64,000 nucleotides of DNA from UBA10518 sp022837185 (GTDB lineage Bacteria; Desulfobacterota; Desulfobulbia; Desulfobulbales; Desulfobulbaceae). Every line of letters begins with the position of its first letter. Positions within the stretch are counted from its first letter, which is position 1. The translations under genes and the position numbers were made by a program. The notes beneath the pieces are model-generated. The model did not search any database. It was not told the DNA's origin and saw nothing but the letters and a program-made list of their open reading frames with translations. The DNA is taken from contig JAVEQK010000001.1 in NCBI GenBank assembly GCA_034007705.1, forward strand, positions 62,001-126,000, read 5' to 3'. Shown one piece after another: positions 17,485 to 26,534 of the stretch.

Positions 17485-18657
17485 TTATCCGCCGGGTACG
17501 GATACGGATATTTTCCCGGTCAATTCCGCTTCCCGGGAATATCGGGGCAGTTTATAGCCGCCGGGAATACCTTTCGGGGAAAGCACGATCTGCCATACCT
17601 GGTTGCGCCGAGCCCTGAAGGAACCGGCGCAGGACAACAGGTAATATTTCCACATCCGGTAGAAACGCTCGTCGTACGATGTTTTCAGGGTGTCCCAGTT
17701 GGCATCGAAGTTGCGGAACCAGTGCATGAGAGTGGCGTCGTAATTGCTGCCGATATTGTGGAAGTCTTCAACGACGAAAAGATTTTCGGCCGCTGCGCAT
17801 ATCTGTTTTGCCGACGGCAGCATGGAGTTGGGAAAAATGTAGCGTTCAATCCAGGGATCGATGGTATAGGAAGATCTGTTGCTGCCGATGGTGTGCAGGA
17901 GAAACAGGCCGTCGTCCTTCAGGCATTTCCGGACCTTCTGCATATAGGTTCTGTAGTTCTTGAACCCCACATGTTCGAACATACCGATGGAAAAGACGCG
18001 GTCAAACCTGCCCTCCACATCCCGGTAGTCGCGCATGACAATCTCCACGGGCAGCCCCCGGCATGATTTTTCCGCGTAGGCGGCCTGTTCTCTGGAGACG
18101 GTGATGCCGACAACCTCCACGCCGTATCGCTGGGCGGCGAATTTAGCCGCTCCACCCCACCCGCAGCCGATGTCCAGTACCTTCATGCCCGGTTCAAGGT
18201 TCAGCTTGCGGAAGATCAGGTCCAGCTTGGCCTCCTGGGCCTCATCAAGGGTTGACGCATTGTCCCAGCAGGCGCAGCTGTAGATCAGCCGCCTGTCGAG
18301 CATGGCTGCATAGAGGCCGTTGCCGATATCGTAATGGCGACGGCCGATTTGAAAGGCCCGGGACGGTTTCTGGAGATTGAACAGAACGGAGCGCAGCAGA
18401 CAGAAATATTCGGTCCCTTTTTTGACGGAGGAATCAAGCCCGGCCCGCAGAATACGGAAAAAGAACTGGTCGAGCTCCGGACAATCCCACCAGCCGTCCA
18501 TGTAGGATTCCCCGAGGCCGAGTGACGCCCGGCAGAGCACTTCGGGGTAAAAGTCGTCGTTGTGGACCCGGATGTCCCAGGGGCGGGGGCCGTCGACCCG
18601 GACATCAGCCAGGGCCAGCAGTTCCTCAGCTTTTTGGCGGAATGTATCTCGTGACAT
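17485..18657 (-). CDS. cfa: Cyclopropane-fatty-acyl-phospholipid synthase
   Basis: The 390-residue protein matches the full length of CFA synthase. It has SLGLGESYMDGWWDCPELD near the N-terminus, the family box HYDIGNGLYAAMLD, the SAM-binding motif VLDIGCGWGGAAKFAA, and the catalytic-region segment FDRVFSIGMFEHVG, with the C-terminal YYLLSCAGSFRARRNQVWQI block. It transfers a methylene group from SAM onto unsaturated acyl chains of membrane phospholipids, usually on entry to stationary phase or under acid stress. It is separated from its neighbours by sizeable gaps and is probably transcribed alone. Confidence 0.93.
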   Translation of the reverse strand: MSRDTFRQKAEELLALADVRVDGPRPWDIRVHNDDFYPEVLCRASLGLGESYMDGWWDCPELDQFFFRILRAGLDSSVKKGTEYFCLLRSVLFNLQKPSRAFQIGRRHYDIGNGLYAAMLDRRLIYSCACWDNASTLDEAQEAKLDLIFRKLNLEPGMKVLDIGCGWGGAAKFAAQRYGVEVVGITVSREQAAYAEKSCRGLPVEIVMRDYRDVEGRFDRVFSIGMFEHVGFKNYRTYMQKVRKCLKDDGLFLLHTIGSNRSSYTIDPWIERYIFPNSMLPSAKQICAAAENLFVVEDFHNIGSNYDATLMHWFRNFDANWDTLKTSYDERFYRMWKYYLLSCAGSFRARRNQVWQIVLSPKGIPGGYKLPRYSREAELTGKISVSVPGG

Positions 18658-18996
18658 TGTTCAAAAACCCGCTGGCATGCACGATACATTTACGCTGGCG
18701 ATGAAGAGCATCCCGCCAAAAGGGGCGCGGAGGGAAGGCAAAGGCAATTCAGGACGTTACTGAACTGATCCTTCGGCGCAGCCACCTTTTGCGGGGCCGG
18801 CAATTGTTGCAACTATTATTAGTATATTGATTGGGGCCAAAAAAATCAAGCGACCCATCGCGGCACGGGTGGTCGCGCCAGTTTCCCATGTACCGGGCGG
18901 CTGGAAAGGCATCTGGAAAAGAAAATCAATTCCATTTGACCGGTGCCCCCTTTGTTCCTATATAATGAAAGGAGAAGGACAACAGGGACGGAATCC
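18658..18996. other. Intergenic region between cfa and the hydrogenase operon
   Basis: About 340 bases separate these divergent genes. The right half is AT-rich and holds the hydrogenase promoter at 18936-18966. An AT-rich run at 18805-18835 could serve the cfa side, but no convincing minus-strand promoter was found. No RNA gene recognised. Confidence 0.5.
18936..18966 (+). promoter_or_regulatory. Promoter of the hydBGDA hydrogenase operon
   Basis: TTGACC at 18936-18941 is followed after 17 bases by TATATA (18959-18964), which overlaps TATAAT at 18961-18966 (19-base spacing). GGAG at 18971 lies close to the expected transcript start, 20 bases before the chosen hydB ATG. Confidence 0.55.
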
Positions 18997-20046
18997 ATGC
19001 TTTTCAAGGTCTTGCCAAAAAACCGATTGCAGGCGCTGTTCGACGCCCTTTCCAGCCGCCGCATCATCGGTCCTGTCGAAAAGGCCAGGCGGCCCGACGG
19101 CGAAGTGCTGTACGGTTTTGACGCCATCTGCCGGTTTGAGGACCTGCGGCTCGACTATACGACCACGACCCATTCGCCCAAGAAGTTTTTTCTCCCCCAT
19201 CGGGAGGTGCTGGCCACGTTCAGCCTGAGCGGCACGACCTGGGAGAAAAAGGTCGATTACAATGCCTACCTGCCCATTGCCTTTTTCGGCATGCACGCCT
19301 GCGACATCAACGCCCTGAACAAGCTCGACAAGGTCATGATCGACAGCAGCTACCCTAATCCATATTATGCGGCCAAGCGCCGCAGCACCTTCATCATCGG
19401 CATAGACTGCGTCCCGCAGCCGCAATGTTTCTGCCGCTCCATGGGCGCCGATACGGTCCTGCACGGCTTTGACATGTTTCTCACCGATATCGGCGGGGAC
19501 TATTTTGTCGAAGTGCAGAGCGCCGAGGCGTACGAACTGCTCAAGGGCGTCGGTACCAGGGACCCTTCTTCCCAGGACCACGCCTTGTTCATGAAGAAGG
19601 GGGACATGAAAAAGGCCCGCTTTTCCTGTCAGGTCGATGCCACCGATCTGACCAAGATCCTGGACATGGAGTTTCAGGCCGACGTCTGGCTGGAATGGGG
19701 GAAAAAATGTCTGTCCTGCGGGACCTGCGCCAATGTCTGTCCCACCTGCTATTGCTACGGCGTGCAGGAACACGTTGATCTTGATCTGCGCGGCGCCGTC
19801 AAGGAGATGCACCTCTATTCCTGCAACCTGATCGATTTTGCCGAGGTGGCCGGGGGGCACAACTTCAGGCCGGAGAGCCATACCCGGCTCAAGTACCGGT
19901 TTTATCACAAGCACCGCGGCTTCGTGGAAGCGTTCGAGGCCCCGCTGTGCGTCGGCTGCGGCCGCTGCGGGACCGCCTGCCTTGCCGGGATCACCGTCCC
20001 CGAAGTGATCGCCAGCGTCAGAAGGGAGGCCCAGGGAGATGCATAG
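18997..20046 (+). CDS. hydB: Sulfhydrogenase/NiFe hydrogenase beta subunit (4Fe-4S dicluster)
   Basis: The 349-residue protein resembles HydB/AsrA-type subunits. An N-terminal domain has FGMHACDINALNKLD and a CVPQPQCFCRSMG cysteine group; the C-terminal half holds two ferredoxin motifs, CLSCGTCANVCPTCYCY and CVGCGRCGTACLAG. It transfers electrons between the hydrogenase dimer and the flavin subunit. The ATG at 18997 matches the conserved N-terminus MLFKVLPKNRL. It overlaps hydG by eight bases and leads a four-gene operon, hydBGDA, as in group 3b hydrogenases. Confidence 0.88.
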   Translation: MLFKVLPKNRLQALFDALSSRRIIGPVEKARRPDGEVLYGFDAICRFEDLRLDYTTTTHSPKKFFLPHREVLATFSLSGTTWEKKVDYNAYLPIAFFGMHACDINALNKLDKVMIDSSYPNPYYAAKRRSTFIIGIDCVPQPQCFCRSMGADTVLHGFDMFLTDIGGDYFVEVQSAEAYELLKGVGTRDPSSQDHALFMKKGDMKKARFSCQVDATDLTKILDMEFQADVWLEWGKKCLSCGTCANVCPTCYCYGVQEHVDLDLRGAVKEMHLYSCNLIDFAEVAGGHNFRPESHTRLKYRFYHKHRGFVEAFEAPLCVGCGRCGTACLAGITVPEVIASVRREAQGDA

Positions 20047-20938
20047 ACCGTTCACCCCGCCGCCCATGCACGGCGGCAGGGAGCTGCGGCCGGAAGAAGA
20101 TCCGGCCGCCTTTGAGTACAGTTACCTGGCTGAGATCACCAATATCTATCCGTTGACAAGCACGGAAAAACTGTACCAGATTCAACTCTGTGATTCCCGC
20201 CTGCGCCGTTCCTTCACGTTCAGGCCCGGGCAGTTTGTCATGCTCGAACTTCCGGGGATCGGCGAAGCTCCCTTTTCCATTTCCTCCAGCCCCCTGCGGC
20301 ACGGGGACATCGAACTGTGCATCCGGGCGGTGGGCAACCTGACCGGGTTCCTGGACCGGGTCAAAAGGGGGACCCGGGTAGGCATCAGCGGCCCCTTCGG
20401 CACCTGGTTTCCGGTGGAGGAAATGCAGGGCAGCGATATGTACTTCATCGCCGGCGGCTTGGGCATCGTGCCCCTCCGCTCCCCCCTGTGCTCCATCCTC
20501 GAGAGCCGGAGCAGGTACGGAGAGGTGAATCTCATCTACGGGGCCAATACCCCGCAGAAACTGCTGTTCACCTATCAGTACGACGCCTGGCGCCGTTTCG
20601 ACATCGATCTGCAGATTACGGTGGATGAACCGGATGCCGGCTGGGACGGTCATGTCGGTCTTATCACCGCCATCCTGGAGAAGAAGCTGGAGGGCGGCAG
20701 GTCGCTGGCCAGCAACGCCTACGCCGTCGTCTGCGGCCCGCCGGTGATGTTCAGGTATGTCTGCGACATTCTGACCGAGGCCGGGCTGCCCATGCAGCGG
20801 ATGTTCGTCTCCCTGGAGCGGCGGATGCACTGCGGCCGGGGCAAGTGCTGCCGCTGCAATATCGGCTCGACCTACACCTGCCTGAAGGGGCCGGTTTTCG
20901 ACTACTGGTCGGTGATGAACCTGAAAGAGGCAATTTGA
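20039..20938 (+). CDS. hydG: Sulfhydrogenase gamma subunit (FAD/NAD(P)-binding)
   Basis: The 299-residue subunit is a ferredoxin-NADP reductase-like flavoprotein: FRPGQFVMLELPG and APFSISSSP for FAD binding, YFIAGGLGIVPLRSPLC for the nucleotide site, and a C-terminal [2Fe-2S] group CGRGKCCRCNIG with a following YTCLKGP cysteine. It is the diaphorase module that couples hydrogen oxidation or evolution to NAD(P)(H). It overlaps hydB and its stop is one base from the hydD start, showing a tightly coupled operon. Confidence 0.9.
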   Translation: MHRPFTPPPMHGGRELRPEEDPAAFEYSYLAEITNIYPLTSTEKLYQIQLCDSRLRRSFTFRPGQFVMLELPGIGEAPFSISSSPLRHGDIELCIRAVGNLTGFLDRVKRGTRVGISGPFGTWFPVEEMQGSDMYFIAGGLGIVPLRSPLCSILESRSRYGEVNLIYGANTPQKLLFTYQYDAWRRFDIDLQITVDEPDAGWDGHVGLITAILEKKLEGGRSLASNAYAVVCGPPVMFRYVCDILTEAGLPMQRMFVSLERRMHCGRGKCCRCNIGSTYTCLKGPVFDYWSVMNLKEAI

Positions 20939-20939
20939 C

Positions 20940-21755
20940 ATGACCGGTGAGCGAAATTATCTGGGGGTGCCTGCTCCCCGGCCGAAAGCGGCATTTTTCG
21001 AGCTTTCCTCCTGCGAAGGGTGCCAGCTGCAGCTGTTCAACAACGAGGCCACCCTCACGGAGTTTCTGTCCCTGCTTGAAATTGTCCGCTTCCGGGAGGT
21101 GATGACGGGCGGGAGCGATGAGTACGCATTCGCCTTTGTCGAGGGCAGCGTGACCCGGTCCGATGAGATTGAGCGGCTGCGCGCCATCCGCGGCAACGCC
21201 GAGGTGCTCGTCGCCCTGGGCAGCTGTGCTTGCTTCGGGGGCGTCAACCAGTTGAAGAACCGCTTCAGTGACCCCCGGTTTGCGGCCAGGACCGTGTACG
21301 GCGATTTTCCGATCACGACCATGGCGGCGCACCCCCTGGAGGACTTTGTCGCCGTCGACCTCAGAATTTACGGCTGTCCCGTCAAAAAGGAGGAGGTGGA
21401 GCGGATCGTCACCGACCTGGTGGTCGGCAAGAAGGTCGTGCACCCGAAGTACCCCGTCTGCATGGAGTGCAAGGCCAACGAGAATATCTGCCTCTATGAC
21501 CTGGGGGAGCCCTGCCTGGGACCGATCACCCGGGCCGGCTGCGACGCCTGGTGCCCCAACAACCGCTTTGGCTGCTGGGGCTGTCGGGGTCCGGCGGAAG
21601 GAGCAAATATCGCCCAATTGGAAGAGATCATGAAAGCCCGCGGATTCACGGCGGAAGTCATCCTCGACCGCCTGGAGTGCTTCGGCGGTTTTCGCGATGC
21701 TGCCGACGAGCTGCGGAAAAAAACGGACGAACAGGAACGGTCACCGGGAACATGA
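20940..21755 (+). CDS. hydD: NiFe hydrogenase small (delta) subunit
   Basis: The 271-residue subunit begins its conserved part with FFELSSCEGCQLQL, continues with ALGSCACFGGVNQL and YGCPVKKEE for the proximal cluster, and has CMECKANENICL, GPITRAGCDAWCPN and GCWGCRGP, ligands for the medial and distal [4Fe-4S] clusters. No Tat signal is present, so the enzyme is cytoplasmic, consistent with group 3. The stop codon overlaps the large subunit start (ATGA). Confidence 0.9.
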   Translation: MTGERNYLGVPAPRPKAAFFELSSCEGCQLQLFNNEATLTEFLSLLEIVRFREVMTGGSDEYAFAFVEGSVTRSDEIERLRAIRGNAEVLVALGSCACFGGVNQLKNRFSDPRFAARTVYGDFPITTMAAHPLEDFVAVDLRIYGCPVKKEEVERIVTDLVVGKKVVHPKYPVCMECKANENICLYDLGEPCLGPITRAGCDAWCPNNRFGCWGCRGPAEGANIAQLEEIMKARGFTAEVILDRLECFGGFRDAADELRKKTDEQERSPGT

Positions 21756-23026
21756 ACATTTCCTGCGATATCAATCTGCGCCACCTGACCAGGGTCGAGG
21801 GCCACGGCAACATCAGGATCAGGATCGAGTCCGGCATCGTGCGGGAGGCGGCCTGGGAGGTTGTCGAAACACCCCGCTTTTTCGAGGCGATGCTGGTCGG
21901 CAAGAAATGGGAGAACGCCCCCTGGATTTGCGGGAGGATCTGCGGCATCTGCTCCATCGGCCACACCCTGGCCAGCATCCGCGCCGTGGAGCAGGCCTTC
22001 GGCATCGAGCCGGACGGGCAGACGAACCGGCTGCGGCTGCTGCTCAAGCACATGGAAACCCTGCAGAGCCATATCCTCCATCTCTATTTCCTGGTCGCGC
22101 CCGATTTTTTCGGCACCGGGAGCGTCCTGCCCCTGATCGATACCCACCCCGAGGAGGTGCAGCGGGCGGCCCGGCTCAAGCTGCTGGCCAACGATGCCTG
22201 CGACCTGATCGGCGGCCGCCGGCTCCATCCCACCCGCACCGTGGTCGGCGGGTTTACCATGCTGCCCGCCCGGGATGAGCTGCGCCATCTCCGCCATCGC
22301 CTGCGGGCGGCGATCACCGACCTGCAGCGGTCCGGGGAGCTGTTCGCCGGTTTCTCCATCCCGGATTTCCGCCGGGAGACCGAATTTGTCTCCCTGCACG
22401 GGGAAACGGAATATCCCTTTATCGGCGGGGATTTGAAGTCCTCCGACGGCGTCCGCCGGAAAGAATGGGAATACAGGGAGATGTCAAATGAGTACTGCAC
22501 GCCCCAATCCACCGCCAAATGGGCGCGGCTCTCCCGTTCTTCCTATGCCGTGGGCGCCCTGGCCAGGGTGAACAACAACTTTTCCCTTCTCCATGAACGG
22601 GCGCGGAAGCTTTCGGAACTGCTGCAGCTTGAGCCGGTCTGCCACAATCCGTTCATGAACAGCGCCGCCCAGCTCGTTGAGTGCATGCACGTGGTGGAAG
22701 ACGCCCTCCTGCTCATTGACCGGCTGCTGGCGGAAAAATTCGGCGAGCCGAGACGGGAGGTCCGGCCCGCGGCGGGCAGGGGGGTCGGTGCGGTGGAGGT
22801 CCCCCGCGGCCTGCTGTATCACATGTACGAGTTCGACGAAGAGGGGCGGATCGTCAGGGCCGACTGCGTGATTCCCACTTCGCAGAACCACGCCAACATT
22901 CAGCATGACATCGAGGTCCTGGCCAGGGAGGCGGCGGCCGCCGGCATGGCGGACAGGGACATCGAACGCCTCGCCTCCATGCTGGTCCGGGCCTACGATC
23001 CCTGCATATCCTGCTCGGTGCATTGA
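21752..23026 (+). CDS. hydA: NiFe hydrogenase large (alpha) subunit, lacking a C-terminal extension
   Basis: The 424-residue subunit has the N-terminal nickel motif GRICGICSIGHT and ends YDPCISCSVH, so both CxxC pairs that hold the NiFe(CN)2CO centre are present. The protein stops exactly at the histidine after which maturation proteases normally cut, so there is no peptide to remove. The start at 21752 overlaps hydD by four bases. It is the last gene of hydBGDA; the complex would be a cytoplasmic NAD(P)-linked hydrogenase, possibly also reducing polysulfide. No hyp maturation genes are in the window. Confidence 0.92.
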   Translation: MNISCDINLRHLTRVEGHGNIRIRIESGIVREAAWEVVETPRFFEAMLVGKKWENAPWICGRICGICSIGHTLASIRAVEQAFGIEPDGQTNRLRLLLKHMETLQSHILHLYFLVAPDFFGTGSVLPLIDTHPEEVQRAARLKLLANDACDLIGGRRLHPTRTVVGGFTMLPARDELRHLRHRLRAAITDLQRSGELFAGFSIPDFRRETEFVSLHGETEYPFIGGDLKSSDGVRRKEWEYREMSNEYCTPQSTAKWARLSRSSYAVGALARVNNNFSLLHERARKLSELLQLEPVCHNPFMNSAAQLVECMHVVEDALLLIDRLLAEKFGEPRREVRPAAGRGVGAVEVPRGLLYHMYEFDEEGRIVRADCVIPTSQNHANIQHDIEVLAREAAAAGMADRDIERLASMLVRAYDPCISCSVH

Positions 23027-23041
23027 GCGGCCGGCCGCTCA
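23024..23041. repeat. 18-bp perfect palindrome holding both convergent stop codons
   Basis: TGAGCGGCCGGCCGCTCA reads the same on both strands. Its first three bases are the hydA stop and its last three, on the minus strand, are the stop of the 70-residue gene. It may fold as a short hairpin in either transcript, but no T-run follows. Confidence 0.8.
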
Positions 23042-23251
23042 TTGGGCCAGGGCCGCCAGACGGTCGCCGAGGATGAGGATGGACCGTTCGCAGCGGGCCA
23101 CTCCCCTGGTGTTTCCCTTCTGCTCGTAGTACATGCAGCTCAGCTCGAGCCGCTGGATGGCATGGCGGATTTCCCGTTGTTGCGCCGCCGGCGGGAGCTG
23201 CCCCCATTCTTTGATCATCGCCCTGGCGGCGTCCTCATTGTCGATTTCCAT
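23039..23251 (-). CDS. Hypothetical 70-residue helical protein
   Basis: A small protein (MEIDNEDAARAMIKEWGQL... ending RLAALAQ) likely all-helical, with an EQKGNTRGVARCERSI segment resembling a tetratricopeptide-like helix pair. No family recognised. The ATG at 23251 is chosen because the longer frame to 23392 has an implausible, Arg/Ser-rich N-terminus. It is convergent with hydA with overlapping palindromic stops, and divergent from alanine dehydrogenase. Confidence 0.6.
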   Translation of the reverse strand: MEIDNEDAARAMIKEWGQLPPAAQQREIRHAIQRLELSCMYYEQKGNTRGVARCERSILILGDRLAALAQ

Positions 23252-23373
23252 TGTCGGTCGAACTCGTGTACAGGTATATATGGAGGATGGTCGGACGGCT
23301 CGGTGCGCCGTAATACTTAATGTACCGAACAGTCCCGGCCGAGTCAACCGGGAAGAAAGCCGCGAGGAGAAGA

Positions 23374-24528
23374 ATGGAGATCGGTATACCAAAGGAAATA
23401 ATGAACAGTGAGTTCCGGGTGGGGGTGGTCCCGGCCGGAGTCAACGCACTGGTCAAGGCGGGCCACAGGGTGCTCGTGCAACAGGGGGCGGGCTCCGGCA
23501 GCGGCATCAGTGATGCCGAATTCGCCGCGGTGGGTGCGGTGCTGGTGCAAAGCGCCCCGGAGGTTTTTGCCCGGGCCGGGATGATCATCAAGGTCAAGGA
23601 ACCGCTCCCGTCCGAATATGAATACCTGCGGCCGGGACAGATCCTTTTCACCTACCTCCACCTGGCTCCCAAGCCGGAGCTGACGGAATTCCTGTGCCGC
23701 AGGAAGATAAGCGCAATCGGCTATGAAACGGTCCAGTTCGCCGACGGCTCATTGCCCCTGCTGGCCCCCATGAGCCAGGTTGCCGGCCGCATGGCCGTTC
23801 AGGTGGGGGCCCGCTATCTTGAGAGAACGAACGGGGGCGCCGGAATACTGCTTGGCGGGGTGCCGGGAGTCGATCCCGGCAGGGTGACAATTCTCGGCCC
23901 CGGCGTTGTCGGCATCAACGCCACCCGGGTGGCCCTGGCCATGGGCGCGCATGTCACCGTGATCGGCCCGAACATGGAACGCCTTGCCCGCCTCGATGAA
24001 CTGTACGGCGGAAGGATCACCACCCTGGTTTCCAATGAATACAATATCAGCAGGCAGGTGGCGGATTCCGACCTTGTCGTCGGGGCCGCCTTGATTCCAG
24101 GCGGGGCCGCCCCCAAGCTGGTGAGCGGGGACATGGTTGCCCGAATGCGGCCCGGTTCCGTCATCATCGATGTGGCCATCGACCAGGGGGGGTGCGTGGA
24201 GACCTCGCGGGCGACCTCCCATGCCGAGCCGACTTTCACCGTCGGCGGGGTGATCCATTACGGCGTGGCCAACATGCCGGGGGCGGTGCCGCGGACTTCG
24301 ACCTTTGCCCTGACCAACGCGACCCTGCCCTATGCGCTGGAGATTGCCGACAAAGGCCTGGTCCGGGCGCTGCGGGGAAACGCGTCCCTTCGCAAGGGGC
24401 TGAACGTATACGACGGTATGATCGTCCAGCCGAACGTGGCCAGGTCCCAGGGAAAGGAGTGGCGCGATCCCTTCCGGGACGGCGATGCCGGCGGGGAGCA
24501 AACCGGCGGAGGGGCGGCGGAGCGATAA
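23374..24528 (+). CDS. ald: Alanine dehydrogenase
   Basis: The 384-residue protein matches alanine dehydrogenase along its length: MEIGIPKEI at the start, MIIKVKEPLPSEY, the substrate-region TYLHLA, GGVPGVDPGRVTILGPGVVG as the NAD-binding glycine motif, and VIIDVAIDQGG. It interconverts alanine and pyruvate with NAD. A GGAGAAG ribosome binding site precedes the ATG at 23374; the track to 23320 is not needed. The C-terminal ~15 residues (GDAGGEQTGGGAAER) are a low-complexity tail. Transcribed alone, followed by an inverted repeat at 24549-24580. Confidence 0.94.
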   Translation: MEIGIPKEIMNSEFRVGVVPAGVNALVKAGHRVLVQQGAGSGSGISDAEFAAVGAVLVQSAPEVFARAGMIIKVKEPLPSEYEYLRPGQILFTYLHLAPKPELTEFLCRRKISAIGYETVQFADGSLPLLAPMSQVAGRMAVQVGARYLERTNGGAGILLGGVPGVDPGRVTILGPGVVGINATRVALAMGAHVTVIGPNMERLARLDELYGGRITTLVSNEYNISRQVADSDLVVGAALIPGGAAPKLVSGDMVARMRPGSVIIDVAIDQGGCVETSRATSHAEPTFTVGGVIHYGVANMPGAVPRTSTFALTNATLPYALEIADKGLVRALRGNASLRKGLNVYDGMIVQPNVARSQGKEWRDPFRDGDAGGEQTGGGAAER

Positions 24529-24548
24529 ATATATTGCCACGCTGTGGC

Positions 24549-24580
24549 TATCCTTGTTATCCTGGGCCGGAACAAGGATA
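24549..24580. repeat. Inverted repeat downstream of ald
   Basis: TATCCTTGTT (24549-24558) and AACAAGGATA (24571-24580) are perfect complements around a 12-base loop, starting 21 bases after the ald stop. No T-run follows, so it is either a weak terminator or an operator for the cysteine desulfurase gene that starts 150 bases later. Confidence 0.6.
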
Positions 24581-24731
24581 GATCCCGATGGGTGCGGACT
24601 TCGTCAATCCGGCGCAACCAATATCATCGAAATCGGGATCGAAATCGAAAAACCCTCCCCCCGCACGCAGGTGAACGGACAGACATGTTATTCTTCGCGA
24701 TCGTCTCCGCAGCGCGGAGTGAGGGGCTGCC

Positions 24732-25883
24732 ATGGAACTGCACATGAACAAGCCCATCTATCTTGATTATAACGCGACAACCCCCCACGCCCCGGAAGTT
24801 ATTGAGGCCATGCGGCCGTATCTCGAGGAGCATTTCGGCAATCCGTCGAGCAGCCATTGGTACGGTTCGGAACCGCGGCGGGCGGTGGAGAAGGCCCGTC
24901 AACAGGTAGCCGGCCTGCTGGGGTGTGCCCCGGAGGAGGTCGTTTTTACCAGCGGCGGCACCGAGGCCAATAATCACGCCATCAAAGGCACGGCATGGGC
25001 GTTGAGGGACAGGGGGACCCACATCATCACCTCCGCCGTGGAGCATCCCGCCGTCCTGGAAGTGTGCCGTGCCCTCGCCGGGTTCGGCTTTGCGACCACT
25101 GTGCTGCCGGTGGACGGTGAGGGCCTGGTCGACCCCGCCGCAGTCGAAGAGGCTGTCCGGCCGGGCACCATCCTGATCACCATCATGCACGCCAACAACG
25201 AGGTCGGCGCCATCCAGCCCCTTGCCGAGATTGCTGCAATCGCCCGGCGCTACAATGTCATCTTCCATACCGACGCGGCTCAGTCCGTGGGCAAGATACC
25301 GGCGGCGGTTGATGCCCTCGGGGTCGATCTGCTGTCCGTTGCCGGCCACAAACTGTATGCGCCCAAGGGCATCGGCGCGCTCTATATCAGGAGTTCGGTC
25401 AAACCGGCCAGGTTCTGTCACGGCGCCGGCCAGGAGCGCGGCCGGAGGGCCGGAACCGAGAATGTTACGCAGATTGTCGGCCTGGGCAAGGCGTGCGAGC
25501 TTGCTTCCCTGAACATGGAGCAACACGCTGCGGAAATGCGGAGGCTGCGGGACAGGCTGGCGGCCGGATTGACCGGCGTCCTTCCGGACAGCAGAGTGAA
25601 CGGCCATCCCGTCCACAGACTCCCCAATACCCTGAGCATGTCGTTCAAGGGGGTGGAAGCGGACAGGCTCATCGAACGGATCGGCGGCGAGGTTGCCGTA
25701 TCGCCGGGAGCAGCCTGTCATTCCGGGGCGGTGAGCATCTCCCATGTCCTGTCGGCCATGGGTATTCCGGAGGAATGGGCCAAGGGGACGGTGCGCTTCA
25801 GTGTCGGCCGCATGACCACCCTTGCCGAGGTCGACAGGGCGGCAAAGGTTGTGGCTGCGGCGGTAAGGGAACTGCGGGCCTGA
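24732..25883 (+). CDS. Cysteine desulfurase, NifS/IscS family
   Basis: The 383-residue PLP enzyme has YLDYNATTPHAPEV at the start, VVFTSGGTEANNHAIKG, the HTDAAQSVGKIP segment, the PLP lysine in VAGHKLYAPKGIGALYI and the active loop SPGAACHSG with the catalytic cysteine. It takes sulfur from cysteine as an enzyme persulfide for Fe-S clusters or thio-cofactors, or releases selenium from selenocysteine, which could matter for the probable selenoproteins further along. No IscU/NifU gene is adjacent. The start could also be the ATG four codons later. Confidence 0.93.
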   Translation: MELHMNKPIYLDYNATTPHAPEVIEAMRPYLEEHFGNPSSSHWYGSEPRRAVEKARQQVAGLLGCAPEEVVFTSGGTEANNHAIKGTAWALRDRGTHIITSAVEHPAVLEVCRALAGFGFATTVLPVDGEGLVDPAAVEEAVRPGTILITIMHANNEVGAIQPLAEIAAIARRYNVIFHTDAAQSVGKIPAAVDALGVDLLSVAGHKLYAPKGIGALYIRSSVKPARFCHGAGQERGRRAGTENVTQIVGLGKACELASLNMEQHAAEMRRLRDRLAAGLTGVLPDSRVNGHPVHRLPNTLSMSFKGVEADRLIERIGGEVAVSPGAACHSGAVSISHVLSAMGIPEEWAKGTVRFSVGRMTTLAEVDRAAKVVAAAVRELRA

Positions 25884-26018
25884 AGGCTGACGTTCGAAAG
25901 TGTCCACGCCCCCGCCGGCCGGAAATCCGGGGAGAACCTGACCCCTGCGTCTCAGAGAAGCAGGTTTGCACAGGGCCAGGAGGCCCATGCAGGGCGGGCA
26001 GACTGCGCCGTCATTTTT

Positions 26019-26387
26019 TCAGGCCGGGATCTTGGGGAAGTTCAGGATAATCTGGATTATTTCCCTGACAAACGCGCATTCGCACCGGGCGCCGCAGGGC
26101 TCGAGTCGGTCTCTGTACAGACAGTATCCGGGGCACTCCTCGGTGCCGGTTTTTCGTTGTTCGAATTTGTCCCCCGAATAGAGGTCAATGAAATCCCGTA
26201 CCCGGACGGCCATGGTGGTGCAGCAGCCGTCAACGGTATGAGTAAATAAAAAGAGGCCGGATTCCAGGTCGTCGAAATCCGCCTGGTAACCGTTCAGCTT
26301 CAGGGTCCGGTCATGCAGGAAATCGACCCTGGTTCCCCAGTTCATGGCACACATTGGACAGGTCTTGAAGAGTGTTCCGTTGTGCAT
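26019..26387 (-). CDS. Cysteine-rich hypothetical protein
   Basis: A 122-residue protein with cysteines grouped as CPMCAMNW near the start and CPGYCLYRDRLEPCGARCEC near the C-terminus, plus DGCCTTMAV in the middle, suggesting metal or Fe-S binding. I recognise no named family. GGAGAAG eight bases ahead of the ATG at 26387 sets the start; the longer frames upstream lack a site. It follows the YciI gene on the minus strand after about 150 bases. Confidence 0.65.
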   Translation of the reverse strand: MHNGTLFKTCPMCAMNWGTRVDFLHDRTLKLNGYQADFDDLESGLFLFTHTVDGCCTTMAVRVRDFIDLYSGDKFEQRKTGTEECPGYCLYRDRLEPCGARCECAFVREIIQIILNFPKIPA

Positions 26388-26534
26388 GGCGGCTTCTCCG
26401 TTCATGATGGGTCTATTCCGCGGTGCAGGCTCCGGGCGGTGTTTCCGGCGGCATGGTTTGCGCCGCAGGAGTGCTGCACCGGCAGCAGTCAAGGCGGCCG
26501 CCCGGGGACCGGAGGGAGGGGCGGGGGGCGCCCG

